64,000 nucleotides of DNA, taken from assembly GCA_001898785.1 (NCBI GenBank), contig MKVE01000019.1, positions 1-64,000 on the forward strand, read 5' to 3'. The stretch is from Chryseobacterium sp. 36-9 (GTDB taxonomy: Bacteria > Bacteroidota > Bacteroidia > Flavobacteriales > Weeksellaceae). The position numbers and the translations under genes are program-made. The notes beneath the pieces were generated by a model that was not told where the DNA came from, searched no databases, and saw nothing but the letters and a program-made list of their open reading frames with translations. Below are positions 16,776-26,351 of this stretch, piece after piece. Position 1 is the stretch's first letter, and each line of letters begins with the position of its first letter.

Positions 16776-19376
16776 ATGAAGAAAAGAAAACTACCTCTTA
16801 TTGTTGCGGTTGTTTCTTTGCTCACTGTTAATTCTGTTTTTGGACAGAATTATAAAAGTGTGATAGAAAACTACCTGAAAACATCAGTAGGCAAAAATGC
16901 CGTTAACAAAGATTTTTTGATCTCTTCCGAAGATCCCTCCAAATCTTTAAATGCTACTGTTGTAAAGATACAGCAGACTTATAATGGAATTCCAGTATTT
17001 GGTAATTCTTCCACACTATTAATCAGAGATAACAGCGTATTGAATTTTACTGGAGATTTTACATCTAGTATAGCTAGATCCTCAAATATTTCCCAGGTAC
17101 AGGATGCAGCAACAATTCTTACAAAAGTTGTAGAAAATCTTAAGTTGCCTAACGCCCAGGTTTACAATGCTTCTCTTGGTACGGGTGAAATAAAAACGCC
17201 TGCTTTAGTATATTATGATAATGGTTCTGATCTGGTTCTTTCTTATGAAATAGAATTTTATGAGCAAAAATCCAGTAATCTTTGGCACATCATTGCAGAT
17301 GCTAAAACGGGAAAAATCTACGATCAGAATAACTTAACGAATTCTTGTAATTTTGCTGAAGAAGCCTACGGAAGAGAACATAACCATAATGGAGAGGTTC
17401 TAAATCATACAGTTGCATATCCTCAGAATAATAGCAACAAAGGGATATCTCTATTGGCAAATAATGCTTCTTACAGAGTTTTTCCTTTTCCGGTAGAAGC
17501 TCCAACTTTCGGCGACAGGTCATTACTTACTAATCCATGGGATTTATCAGCATCTTCACTTGGATGGCAAAATGATAATACTACAGAATATAATATTACA
17601 AGAGGAAATAATGTACATACTTATCTGGATGAAGGCAGTACCAATGCCATTGGAGCATCAGCAGATGGTGGGACTTCTCATATCTTTGATTTTCCTTTTG
17701 ATCCGGCAAATGGATTGGAAAGTTATAAAAATGCATCTATTACCAATCTGTTCTATGTAAATAACAGGGTTCATGATGTTTTGTATAAATTTGGATTTAC
17801 GGAAACATCAAAAAACTTCCAGGCATATAATTTCGGAAAGGGTGGATCTCAAAATGATTATGTTTTAGCAGAAGCGAGAGACGGTGCAGGTGTAGCCGAT
17901 TTATCTCTGGGATATTATAATAATGCAAACTTCTCAACCCCTTCCGATGGATCAAAACCAAGAATGCAAATGTATATTTGGTTAGGTGCTCAACCATATT
18001 TTTCATTTAATGGGCCTTCCAGTGTTGCGGGAACTAGCATTCCTTCTATTGGTTTAGGTTATTTCGGAACACCGTTGTGGAAACAGTCTGTAACTGGAGA
18101 TGTGGCAATCTCTCCAATTTTGGATGCTTGTACAGCGCTTCCTGCAGGATCGCTTACGGGTAAAATAGGTATTGCGCAAAGAGGGACTTGTAACTTTATT
18201 TTAAAAGTAAAAAATATTCAGGATGCCGGAGCAATTGGAGCTATTATTTATAATTCACCAGATGCAGCAACCAATCCTGGAGAAGCCATCAGTAACATGT
18301 CAGGAGATGGGACTACTCCGGTTACTATCCCTTCTGTTTTCCTTCCGCAATCTAGAGGCGAAGCGATTAATGCATTAATTAATGGAGGACAAAATGTAAA
18401 CGTGACACTTAAGATTCCGGTAAAAGATGGAAGTCTTGATAACGGTATTATCAGCCACGAATATGGTCACGGATTATCGACAAGATTAACAGGTACTTCC
18501 GTTAGTTGTTTAAGCTCCAGTGCAGATAAAGAACAAATGGGAGAAGGATGGTCAGATTTCTTGGCATTAATGCTGACAATGAAACCTACAGATAATGCTT
18601 CCGTTGCGAGAGGTATAGGAACTTATGCTACGGATGAGCCAACAACCGGTGATGGTATCAGGCCAGCTAAGTATTCTCCTGATACATCAATCAACAGTTA
18701 CACTTATGGAGATACCAATGGTATGGAATATACAAACTCTAGTGGTGCATTGGTTCCGGATGTACACTCAATTGGTTTTGTTTGGGCTACGATTCTTTGG
18801 GATCTTCATTGGAAGTACGTAGAAAAATATGGTTTCAACAATGATATCACTGCAGATGCTAATTCCGGATCTGCAAGGGTTTTCCAAGCTGTTGTTGACG
18901 GACTTAAGTTACAAGGATGCTATCCGACCTTTATCATGGGAAGAGATGCTATTATTGCGGCTGATCAGGCTTCAACAGGCGGAAGTAACAAATGCCTTAT
19001 CTGGAATACTTTTGCTAAGCGAGGGGTTGGAGTTAATGCAAGTGCAGGCTCAAAAACCAATATCAATGATCAGGTTGAGGATTTTACAGTACCAGCAGAA
19101 TGTGCTTTAGCAACAAATGAGGTGACAGCTGCAAAAGGATTCAGTATTTATCCTAATCCTGCTAAAAACGAATTTTACTTAAACTTCAAAAACAATATTT
19201 TGGGTAAAGTAAATGTTGAAATCTATGACGCATCTGGAAAATTGGTTTCCAACCAACAGATTGATCCGTCTGCCAGAGAAGCTATCAATACACAGAAGTT
19301 ACCAAATGGAGCTTATGTTGTAAAAGCATCTGGGATTGGACTTAACTATAGTTCTAAAATGATTATCAATAAATAA
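16776..19376 (+). CDS. M36 family (fungalysin) metalloprotease with PA domain and T9SS tail
   Basis: Secreted zinc endopeptidase of 866 residues. The order is: signal peptide (1-23), FTP-type propeptide (about 40-190), M36 catalytic domain, an inserted protease-associated domain (about 440-545, GKIGIAQRGTCNFILKV), the zinc site HEYGH at 561-565, the third ligand Glu590 in GEGWSDF, and a Por-secretion tail (about 785-866, FSIYPNPAKNEFY, ending in MIINK). Zinc-binding and catalytic residues are intact. It probably digests external protein for nutrition. Flanking terminators make it monocistronic. Confidence 0.93.
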   Translation: MKKRKLPLIVAVVSLLTVNSVFGQNYKSVIENYLKTSVGKNAVNKDFLISSEDPSKSLNATVVKIQQTYNGIPVFGNSSTLLIRDNSVLNFTGDFTSSIARSSNISQVQDAATILTKVVENLKLPNAQVYNASLGTGEIKTPALVYYDNGSDLVLSYEIEFYEQKSSNLWHIIADAKTGKIYDQNNLTNSCNFAEEAYGREHNHNGEVLNHTVAYPQNNSNKGISLLANNASYRVFPFPVEAPTFGDRSLLTNPWDLSASSLGWQNDNTTEYNITRGNNVHTYLDEGSTNAIGASADGGTSHIFDFPFDPANGLESYKNASITNLFYVNNRVHDVLYKFGFTETSKNFQAYNFGKGGSQNDYVLAEARDGAGVADLSLGYYNNANFSTPSDGSKPRMQMYIWLGAQPYFSFNGPSSVAGTSIPSIGLGYFGTPLWKQSVTGDVAISPILDACTALPAGSLTGKIGIAQRGTCNFILKVKNIQDAGAIGAIIYNSPDAATNPGEAISNMSGDGTTPVTIPSVFLPQSRGEAINALINGGQNVNVTLKIPVKDGSLDNGIISHEYGHGLSTRLTGTSVSCLSSSADKEQMGEGWSDFLALMLTMKPTDNASVARGIGTYATDEPTTGDGIRPAKYSPDTSINSYTYGDTNGMEYTNSSGALVPDVHSIGFVWATILWDLHWKYVEKYGFNNDITADANSGSARVFQAVVDGLKLQGCYPTFIMGRDAIIAADQASTGGSNKCLIWNTFAKRGVGVNASAGSKTNINDQVEDFTVPAECALATNEVTAAKGFSIYPNPAKNEFYLNFKNNILGKVNVEIYDASGKLVSNQQIDPSAREAINTQKLPNGAYVVKASGIGLNYSSKMIINK

Positions 19377-19397
19377 TCAAAAATCAGATTCAAATAA

Positions 19398-19428
19398 AAA
19401 ACCGGAAATTAATTTCCGGTTTTCGTTT
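19398..19428. terminator. Bidirectional terminator
   Basis: Perfect 13-base stem AAAACCGGAAATT / AATTTCCGGTTTT with no unpaired loop base, between convergent genes. Confidence 0.85.
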
Positions 19429-19438
19429 TTATTCAGCT

Positions 19439-19675
19439 TTATTCAGCCGATTGCTGAGCTTCGTTTTTAAAATCTTCAGCTTTATTTTTCAGCTGATCTA
19501 CTGTTTGTGTCGCTTTATCCTTCAGATCATTTCCGAATTTCGTCAGATTATCTTTTGCGTTATTGATCGTGTCTTTCACCTTTTGCTGATCTTCAGGAGA
19601 AGATTTTTTGTACTTCCACCAAGCAAGCGCTCCTAATCCTAACAAAGCCAACAGGCCATTTGTTTTGTTTCCCAT
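19439..19675 (-). CDS. YtxH-like small coiled-coil protein
   Basis: A 78-residue protein with a short hydrophobic N-terminal helix (GLLALLGLGALAWWKY) and then an amphipathic, charged helix with heptad-like repeats of Lys, Asp and Asn (INNAKDNLTKFGNDLKDKA). This layout matches YtxH/general-stress proteins and LEA-like helices. Such proteins often rise under osmotic or stationary stress, but nothing here proves this. It stands alone. Confidence 0.7.
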   Translation of the reverse strand: MGNKTNGLLALLGLGALAWWKYKKSSPEDQQKVKDTINNAKDNLTKFGNDLKDKATQTVDQLKNKAEDFKNEAQQSAE

Positions 19676-19762
19676 GATATAATTTTTTATATTAATATTT
19701 GATTACTAAGTTAGTAGAAAAATTTATGCCACAGATTAATTTTAACGAAAAATATTTTTGAG

Positions 19763-19887
19763 ACGTGCCCCTTTCCAAAGCTTTTCCTACGCTCGGGTCG
19801 CGCTGTCCACTATTATCTTTTGTCGCCATTGCTTTCCTTTCCAGACAAAAGGATAGCCGCTACCATCGCTCACGCGCTGCGCCAATT
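19763..19887. repeat. GC-rich interspersed repeat-like island
   Basis: About 125 bases of markedly higher GC content than the flanks, without an open frame that continues. It includes an imperfect inverted repeat, TATCTTTTGTC near 19831 and GACAAAAGGATA near 19853, and a CGCTCACGCGCTGCGCC end. Similar GC-rich motifs are known to recur between genes in Bacteroidetes; only one copy is in this window. The rest of the 19676-19974 spacer shows nothing. Confidence 0.45.
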
Positions 19888-19974
19888 AGAAAATTGACGA
19901 CATTTCATAAAAAGATTCATTCCCAATAAGTTTTCATCATGAAACGGTTAAACAAGTGGAAACAATAATTATTC

Positions 19975-21357
19975 TTAAATCAATTGTTCCAAAATCTCAG
20001 AAAGCTTATACGTAAGTTCTCGTCTGCTGAACTCATTAATATCGGCAGAATTCTCAATAGATTTTCCGCTTTTCCAATCCTCATAAAGCGATAAGATATA
20101 ATCTTTGATCCCCACCACTTCCGAATAATCAAAATGTTTTCCCGCATTGGTTTTATGAAGAATCGTCTCAACATCAGCATCTTTTGGACCAAATGAAATA
20201 ATCTTTTTACCTGTCGCCAAGTATTCAAACAGCTTTCCGGGAATAATGCCTTTTGAGCTTTCTTCCGGGAAATTAGTAATCAAAAGCAAATGAGAATTCT
20301 GCATTTCATTCACAGAATCTTGGTGAGCCAAATAGCCCAGATTTTTAATATTATTTTTTAAAACCGAGGTGTCAATCTCACTCAGAATCTTATCATCAAT
20401 TCTTCCAACTAATTTTAGCTCAAATTCTTTCGCAAAGTCAGGATACTTTTCACACAATTCAGTTAAAGCTTTCCAAAGATTTTCAGGATTTCGTAATTGT
20501 TCCAAAACCCCGACATAACTTAATGTGAACTTGAGTTTATTGGTTTTAGAGTTTGAATGTTTTAAAGTTTGATGGTATTCTTCTGGCGTTCTTATGCTTT
20601 CAGAGCTTCCGGCGTTCAGACCTTCCAATTCTCCAGCTTTTGAATTCTCTGACACGTCAAATCCATTCGTGATACAAAAAGAATTCGCACCATTTTTTTT
20701 GAAGTTATCTGCATCAGTATAACTCGTTGCCAAAGTAATATCGGACGTTTGAAAAACTGATTGCTCCAGTTGCCTGTGTTTTTTATCAGCGGCTGAAGTT
20801 AATTTCAAATGTTTATAATAGGATATTTCTGTCCACGGATCACGGAAATCAGCAATCCATTTCAGATTTGGTAATTCTTTTTTTAAGGCCAATCCAATTA
20901 GGTGTAAGCTGTGTGGTGGTCCGGTTGTAATCAGGACGTTAATATTGTTTTCCTTGAGATATTGCTTCAAAAACTTTACAGAGGGCTTGATCCAGAATTT
21001 CCTTGCATCAGGAATGAAAAAATTCCCCCGGATAAAAATCGAAAGCTTAGATAAAAATGATTGATTCTTGCCTACATCAAACTGCCCTCCTTTGAATTTT
21101 TGATTACTCTTGCTAAATTTTTCCGCAATCTGATAAGGTTCCCAAATATTGGTTTTAACAACCTTGAGTTTCTTCGGAACTTCATTATTGAGTGTCTTAT
21201 CAATTAAAGGATAACTCGGATTTTCTGGAGTATATATAATGGGTTCCCAACCAAATTCCGGCAGGTATTTGGCAAACTTCAGCCAGCGTTGAACGCCGGG
21301 TCCACCAGCGGGCGGCCAATAATAAGTAACAATTAAAACTTTCTTTGTTTTTTCCAT
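19975..21357 (-). CDS. Glycosyltransferase family 4-like protein
   Basis: A 460-residue cytoplasmic GT-B glycosyltransferase. The N-terminal Rossmann domain begins VLIVTYYWPPAGGPGVQRWLKF. The C-terminal domain has LSYVGVLEQLRNPENLW and the nucleotide-sugar site GIIPGKLFEYLATGKKII. Related flavobacterial proteins act in surface polysaccharide or lipopolysaccharide synthesis. Donor and acceptor are unknown. Residues about 234-272 form a Ser/Glu/Lys-rich hydrophilic insert between the two domains that looks like a recent in-frame addition. It is not in an obvious polysaccharide cluster. Confidence 0.85.
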   Translation of the reverse strand: MEKTKKVLIVTYYWPPAGGPGVQRWLKFAKYLPEFGWEPIIYTPENPSYPLIDKTLNNEVPKKLKVVKTNIWEPYQIAEKFSKSNQKFKGGQFDVGKNQSFLSKLSIFIRGNFFIPDARKFWIKPSVKFLKQYLKENNINVLITTGPPHSLHLIGLALKKELPNLKWIADFRDPWTEISYYKHLKLTSAADKKHRQLEQSVFQTSDITLATSYTDADNFKKNGANSFCITNGFDVSENSKAGELEGLNAGSSESIRTPEEYHQTLKHSNSKTNKLKFTLSYVGVLEQLRNPENLWKALTELCEKYPDFAKEFELKLVGRIDDKILSEIDTSVLKNNIKNLGYLAHQDSVNEMQNSHLLLITNFPEESSKGIIPGKLFEYLATGKKIISFGPKDADVETILHKTNAGKHFDYSEVVGIKDYILSLYEDWKSGKSIENSADINEFSRRELTYKLSEILEQLI

Positions 21358-21501
21358 TTTTAAACTTAACGGTCCTGTAAATTTATTTGTTTTTAAAGCG
21401 ATTTCAAAATGATTCTAAACTTAAAATGAAATATCCATTTCTGGTCAGATTCTCTAGTGGTATTATCTTTGTTGAGGCTTATTGTTTTTAAAATATAAAA
21501 T

Positions 21502-22020
21502 ATGAAAAGGTTGATATTTTTATTCGTATTGACAACTACAAGTTTCACTACGAATCTTTTTAAGGCACAGGTTAATGTAAATATTAATATAAATAGCCAG
21601 CCGGAATGGGGTCCAAGAGGTTATAATTATGTTGAGTCTTATTATTTACCAGAATATGATATTTACTATAACGTCCCAAAACGCAGGTATTATTATTTTT
21701 CCGGTAATAGATGGTTGTACTCAACAGCTTTACCAGTCAGATATCGCCATATCAATCTTTATCAGACTCACAAAATTGTATTGGTTGATAGATATCCTTT
21801 CAAGAAACATAAAATTCATTATAAACAATATGCCAGATATAGGAATAATCCTCACGGATTGATTGTAAGTAACTATGGTCATCACTACAAATCTAAACCA
21901 ATAAAAGATAAGCATTACAATTTTGCGAAAGTTGGTCCGCCATCAAAAAAAAGCTTTCATCAGAAAAACCATTTTAGACAAAATAAACATCATAAGGGAG
22001 GACCAAACAAGCATAAATAA
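21502..22020 (+). CDS. Secreted basic Tyr/His-rich protein, unknown function
   Basis: I do not recognise a functional family. The 172-residue protein has a signal peptide (MKRLIFLFVLTTTSFTTNLFKAQ). The mature part starts with a short beta segment rich in Asn and Ile, then a Tyr-rich region (YLPEYDIYYNVPKRRYYYF), then a Lys/His-rich tail ending in KHHKGGPNKHK. Similar short Tyr-rich envelope proteins are common in Flavobacteriia. It could bind surface polymer or metal, but nothing here shows it. It is followed by its own terminator. Confidence 0.75.
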   Translation: MKRLIFLFVLTTTSFTTNLFKAQVNVNININSQPEWGPRGYNYVESYYLPEYDIYYNVPKRRYYYFSGNRWLYSTALPVRYRHINLYQTHKIVLVDRYPFKKHKIHYKQYARYRNNPHGLIVSNYGHHYKSKPIKDKHYNFAKVGPPSKKSFHQKNHFRQNKHHKGGPNKHK

Positions 22021-22024
22021 GATA

Positions 22025-22055
22025 AAAACCTCAATTTTCTTTTGAGGTTTTTTGA
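22025..22055 (+). terminator. Terminator
   Basis: Stem AAAACCTCAA / TTGAGGTTTT with a seven-base loop and T-tract. Confidence 0.85.
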
Positions 22056-22149
22056 TTTTAAATAATCTATCATTATTTTTAAAATTTCCAATACATAATT
22101 TCTGCATACTCCAACTATTCTGTAATTTTATATGCTCAAAACTATTACA

Positions 22150-22716
22150 ATGATGTATGAAACAGGGAAAAATTTTTCCTCAAAAAATTATAAACCAGAG
22201 CAAATAGAGCATGGTGATTATGAAGATTGCATGTTCATGGGCATCAATTTTTCCGGGTACAACTTTTCGGATTACAGATTTTCCAGTTGTGACTTTAAGG
22301 ACTGTGATCTCAGCAACGTCAAAATCCATAAAGCGGCCTTGCGGGAAATTGTATTCAAAAATTGTAAGTTAATCGGAATTAATTTTGAAGATGCACATCC
22401 ATTCAATTTGTCATTCAGATTCGAAGATTGCATTCTGAACCATTCGTCATTTTATAAGCTGGATATTAGGAAAACGGTTTTCAAAAATTGCAGTCTGAAT
22501 GAAGTCGATTTCACAGAAACTGATCTTTCAAATTCGGTTTTTCAAGGCTGTGATTTGACAAGTGCTGTTTTTGACAGAACAATTTTAGAAAGCTCGGATT
22601 TTAGAAATGCCAGTAATTTTTCCATTAATCCAAATCACAACCAACTTAAGAAAGCAAAATTCTCCAGAAACAATCTTGCGGGATTATTATCAGGATTTCA
22701 AATTACAATAGAATAA
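22150..22716 (+). CDS. Pentapeptide-repeat protein, Qnr-like
   Basis: A right-handed quadrilateral beta-helix of pentapeptide repeats, 188 residues from this start. The A(D/N)LxX pattern runs through most of it (CDFKDCDLSNVKIHKAALRE, VDFTETDLSNSVF). A short disruption near residues 75-85 resembles the loops of Qnr proteins, which protect DNA gyrase by mimicking DNA. Start choice: ATGs at 22132, 22150 and 22153 are possible. The last two are preferred because the first lies directly on a TAATTTTA promoter-like box. It overlaps the ggt start codon by one base. Gyrase protection is inference from family. Confidence 0.75.
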   Translation: MMYETGKNFSSKNYKPEQIEHGDYEDCMFMGINFSGYNFSDYRFSSCDFKDCDLSNVKIHKAALREIVFKNCKLIGINFEDAHPFNLSFRFEDCILNHSSFYKLDIRKTVFKNCSLNEVDFTETDLSNSVFQGCDLTSAVFDRTILESSDFRNASNFSINPNHNQLKKAKFSRNNLAGLLSGFQITIE

Positions 22717-24401
22717 TGAAAAAAATATTTTATGCAAGTTTACTTTTATCAGTAACACTTTCTGCACAGTATACCGACTTCAATATCTTAAAAGAAATAA
22801 AAGTTAAGAACAAAGGTGTTGTCGTCTCGGCACATCCATTGGCCAGCGAGGCTGGGGCAAAAATGCTTAAACAGGGTGGAAATTCCTTTGATGCTGTAAT
22901 TGCAACACAATTGGCTTTAGCTGTGGTTTATCCTCAGGCGGGTAATATCGGAGGAGGCGGTTTTCTTGTGGCTACAACCTCTGACGGGAAAAAGTTGGCT
23001 TTGGATTACCGCGAAACCGCACCTTCCAAAGCATCATTTGATATGTATTGGGACAAGAACGGAAATGCGAATACCGATTTATCTCAAAACGGAAGATTAG
23101 CGGTTGGCGTCCCTGGAAGTATATCAGGTATGTTCGAAACTATAAAATATGCGAAACTTCCTTTTTCAAAACTGATAGAACCTGCTATAGATCTAGCGGC
23201 AAAAGGTTTTGCAATCACAGAACAGGAAGCAGGATTACTCAATTCTCACAAACAGGATTTTCTTAAGCATAATAAAAATAAGATTGCTTTTGTGAAAGAT
23301 CAGAATTGGAAAGCGGGAGATCTTTTGATTCAGCCGGAACTTGCAGAAACACTAAAAAGGATTCAGAAAGTGGGAGAGAAGGAATTCTATGAAGGAAGAA
23401 CATCTCAGTTAATTGTTTCTGAAATGAAAAACGGAAACGGAATCATCCAGTCTCAGGATCTTAAAAATTATAAAGCAAAAGAAAGAAAACCTCTAGTGTT
23501 TGATTACAAAGGACATCAGATTGTATCCATGCCAATGCCTTCAAGCGGAGGAACTTTACTGGCTCAGATGCTGAAAATGGCTTCGTATGAGGATCTTTCA
23601 AAATACCAGCTCAATTCCGAAGAAGCGGTTCAGATTATGGTAGAAGCAGAGAGAAGAGCTTATGCAGATAGAGCAGAATATATGGGTGATCCCGATTTTA
23701 TTGAAGATAAAACTACAATGTTGATTTCGGATGACTACCTTAAAAATCGTTGGAAGTCTTATAATCCTAATTTAGCAACACCAAGTAAAGATGTAGGCAA
23801 AATCATTAATGCTCAAAAAGAAAGTACGGAAACTACCCACATTTCAGTTTTGGATAAATTTGGAAATGCAGTCTCTGTAACGACGACTCTCAATGGATTA
23901 TATGGAAGTAAAACGGTCGTTTCCGGAGCTGGATTTTTACTGAACAATGAGATGGATGATTTTTCTATAAAACCCGGCGTGCCCAATATGTTTGGTGCGG
24001 TTGGAGGTGAAGCGAATAAGATCCAGGCCGGCAAAAGAATGCTGTCGTCTATGACGCCTACAATCGTTCTTAAAGATAACAAAATCAAAATGGTTGTGGG
24101 AACACCCGGTGGAACTACAATTCCAACATCTGTTTTTCAAGCCATTGTTGATGTCGTTGATTTTAAACAGGATGCTAATTTCTCAGTTAATGCACCAAAG
24201 TTTCATCACCAATGGTTACCGGAAGTTGTGAAAGTTGAGAATAATTTCCCTGAGACCACAATCAAAGCTTTGGAAAAAAAGAATTACAAATTTGATAAAA
24301 TCAAACAGATTGGAAGAACGGAACTAATCTTGGTTGATGATAATCAAAATATCCATGCCGTTGCAGACGGAAGAGGCGATGATTCTGTTGGGGTAGAATA
24401 A
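22716..24401 (+). CDS. ggt: Gamma-glutamyltransferase
   Basis: Cleaves or transfers the gamma-glutamyl group of glutathione. It has 561 residues made as an autoprocessed precursor. A signal peptide (MKKIFYASLLLSVTLSAQ) sends it to the periplasm. The large subunit contains GGGGFLV (about residue 85) and DYRETAP. The processing and catalytic threonine is Thr373 at the start of TTHISVLD, which opens the small subunit. The oxyanion segment RMLSSMTPTIVL and GTPGGTTIPTSVFQ are present. It overlaps the upstream pentapeptide gene by one base (TAATG), suggesting co-translation. Confidence 0.95.
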   Translation: MKKIFYASLLLSVTLSAQYTDFNILKEIKVKNKGVVVSAHPLASEAGAKMLKQGGNSFDAVIATQLALAVVYPQAGNIGGGGFLVATTSDGKKLALDYRETAPSKASFDMYWDKNGNANTDLSQNGRLAVGVPGSISGMFETIKYAKLPFSKLIEPAIDLAAKGFAITEQEAGLLNSHKQDFLKHNKNKIAFVKDQNWKAGDLLIQPELAETLKRIQKVGEKEFYEGRTSQLIVSEMKNGNGIIQSQDLKNYKAKERKPLVFDYKGHQIVSMPMPSSGGTLLAQMLKMASYEDLSKYQLNSEEAVQIMVEAERRAYADRAEYMGDPDFIEDKTTMLISDDYLKNRWKSYNPNLATPSKDVGKIINAQKESTETTHISVLDKFGNAVSVTTTLNGLYGSKTVVSGAGFLLNNEMDDFSIKPGVPNMFGAVGGEANKIQAGKRMLSSMTPTIVLKDNKIKMVVGTPGGTTIPTSVFQAIVDVVDFKQDANFSVNAPKFHHQWLPEVVKVENNFPETTIKALEKKNYKFDKIKQIGRTELILVDDNQNIHAVADGRGDDSVGVE

Positions 24402-24424
24402 AATAACCAATATAGACCAAGACA

Positions 24425-24452
24425 AAAGGCTTCCAAATCTCTGGAAGCCTTT
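24425..24452. terminator. Bidirectional terminator
   Basis: Perfect 11-base stem AAAGGCTTCCA / TGGAAGCCTTT with a six-base loop, between convergent ggt and rny. Confidence 0.85.
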
Positions 24453-24475
24453 AATATTTTATTATAAAGTATGAG

Positions 24476-26047
24476 TTATCTCGCGATATTCACAGCTCTA
24501 GTTTCTCTGATCACAGTTACTTTAACCTGACCAGGGTAAGTCAATTCATTCTGGATCTTTTCAGAGATATCATAAGACAATTGATAAGCATTTTCGTCAT
24601 TCACTTTTCCGCTTTCTACCATTACTCTTAATTCTCTGCCGGCTTGGATTGCATACGCACTCGAAACGCCTTCAAAACTTAAAGCAGCAGCTTCCAGATC
24701 TTTTAGTCTTTGGATATAAGATTCCAAAACTTGTCTTCTTGCACCTGGTCTTGCTCCGGAAATAGCATCCGCAACCTGGATAATTGGTGATAGGAGAGAA
24801 GTCATTTCGATCTCATCGTGGTGAGCACCAATGGCGTTAATTACTTCAGCATTTTCACCATATTTCTCAGCCCATTGCATACCAAGAAGTGCGTGTGGCA
24901 ATTCAGATTCCTGTTCAGGAACTTTACCGATATCGTGTAATAAACCAGCTCTCTTAGCTAGTTTAACATTCAATCCTAATTCTGCAGCCATGGTTGCAGC
25001 GATGTTAGCAACCTCACGAGAGTGTTGCAATAGATTCTGACCATATGAAGAACGGAATTTCATTCTACCAACAATCTTAACCAATTCTGGATGCAGACCG
25101 TGAATGCCAAGATCAATAATTGTTCTCTTACCAACTTCTATGATCTCTTCCTCGATTTGTTTTCTTGTTTTTTCAACCACTTCTTCGATTCTCGCCGGGT
25201 GAATTCTGCCATCGGTTACCAATCTATGAAGAGATAATCTTGCGATTTCCCTTCTTACAGGATCAAAGCAAGATAAAAGAATCGCTTCCGGCGTATCATC
25301 AACAATAATTTCAACCCCAGTTGCAGCTTCCAGCGCACGGATGTTTCTACCTTCACGTCCGATGATTCTACCTTTGATCTCGTCAGATTCTATATTAAAT
25401 ACAGATACAGAGTTTTCTACCGCTTGTTCCGTTCCAATTCTCTGAATGGTCTGGATAACGATTTTTCTGGCTTCATTCTTCGCATTCAGTTGTGCTTCTT
25501 CCATGATGCTCTGAACGTGGGCCTGAGCTTTGGTTTTAGCTTCAGCTTTCAAAGATTCTACCAGCTCGTTCTTGGCTTCTTCCGCAGAGTAGTTGGAAAT
25601 TTTTTCAAGCATTTCTACTTTCTGAGCGGTAGCAACATCCAGATCGTGTTGTTTTTTCTGAAGAACTTCCAGCTTTTTGTTATAATCATTAATCTGTTTT
25701 TCAAGATCTTTTTCTAATTTTCCGGCTTTGCTAAGCTCATCATTAAGCTTATTTTCCTTATCTTTTGTACGCTTTTCAGCCTCCTGCATTTTTTTCTCTC
25801 TAGATTGGATATCTGCATCATGCTGGGATTTCAGTTCCAGAAATTTTTCTTTCGCCTGAAGTTGCTTTTCTTTTTTAACGGCTTCTGCCTGTACATTGGC
25901 TTTTTCTATAATGTTTTCGGCGCTTTTCTTAGCATCTTCGATCATATACTTCGCTTTTGAATTGATAGAGCTTTTCCCGAAGAAAAGTCCGCCAACAGCT
26001 CCTATAAGAAGTGCTACAACACCGATAATAATGGTAATTGTGTCCAT
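24476..26047 (-). CDS. rny: Ribonuclease Y
   Basis: Membrane-anchored endoribonuclease that starts mRNA decay. It has 523 residues. One N-terminal helix (3-22) is followed by a long charged coiled coil (about 30-205), a KH RNA-binding domain ([15 protein letters not shown], near 230) and an HD phosphohydrolase domain with HDIGK near 372. All catalytic elements are intact. It lies downstream of zapA and the 6S-like RNA, the usual flavobacterial order. Confidence 0.95.
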   Translation of the reverse strand: MDTITIIIGVVALLIGAVGGLFFGKSSINSKAKYMIEDAKKSAENIIEKANVQAEAVKKEKQLQAKEKFLELKSQHDADIQSREKKMQEAEKRTKDKENKLNDELSKAGKLEKDLEKQINDYNKKLEVLQKKQHDLDVATAQKVEMLEKISNYSAEEAKNELVESLKAEAKTKAQAHVQSIMEEAQLNAKNEARKIVIQTIQRIGTEQAVENSVSVFNIESDEIKGRIIGREGRNIRALEAATGVEIIVDDTPEAILLSCFDPVRREIARLSLHRLVTDGRIHPARIEEVVEKTRKQIEEEIIEVGKRTIIDLGIHGLHPELVKIVGRMKFRSSYGQNLLQHSREVANIAATMAAELGLNVKLAKRAGLLHDIGKVPEQESELPHALLGMQWAEKYGENAEVINAIGAHHDEIEMTSLLSPIIQVADAISGARPGARRQVLESYIQRLKDLEAAALSFEGVSSAYAIQAGRELRVMVESGKVNDENAYQLSYDISEKIQNELTYPGQVKVTVIRETRAVNIAR

Positions 26048-26169
26048 AAATTTATATATATTGAGTTTTAATTGTCTCTTCTTTCATTTGTAAAAAGTAC
26101 AATGTAATATGTACAATGACTTTTCAATTTAATCTTAATACTTTATGCATTTATTTTTTACAAAGCATA

Positions 26170-26335
26170 AAAAAACCTACAACAGTTCAGTTATAGAGTA
26201 AACTCCATAAAAACACGATTTGAACTTATTTTCATTTTCTGTAATCTGCGCAGGGCAGCACGCCATCAAATGAACTTTCGTCCGGTAATTTTTAATTGTT
26301 GAGTTTACTTCTTTGTGTTAGAACTATTGTAGGCA
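26170..26335 (-). ncRNA. ssrS: 6S RNA (6S-Flavo type), candidate
   Basis: No protein frame fits this spacer between zapA and rny, but it folds as a long hairpin on the minus strand. The closing stem pairs 26321-26333 with 26176-26188 (12 of 13 bases). An inner perfect eight-base stem pairs 26301-26308 (GAGTTTAC) with 26198-26205. A further ATTTGA/TCAAAT stem leads to a GC-rich tip (CTGCGC...), leaving large internal bubbles. The rod shape, length near 160 bases, T-run after the 3' arm and position beside zapA are hallmarks of 6S RNA, which mimics an open promoter and holds sigma-A RNA polymerase. Strand is inferred from the T-run and neighbours. Confidence 0.75.
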
Positions 26336-26351
26336 ACTTGTAACCGGAAAA

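Noticed and set aside
23813-24088. 91-codon open frame opposite ggt
   Set aside because: It lies wholly within ggt on the other strand and resembles no protein.
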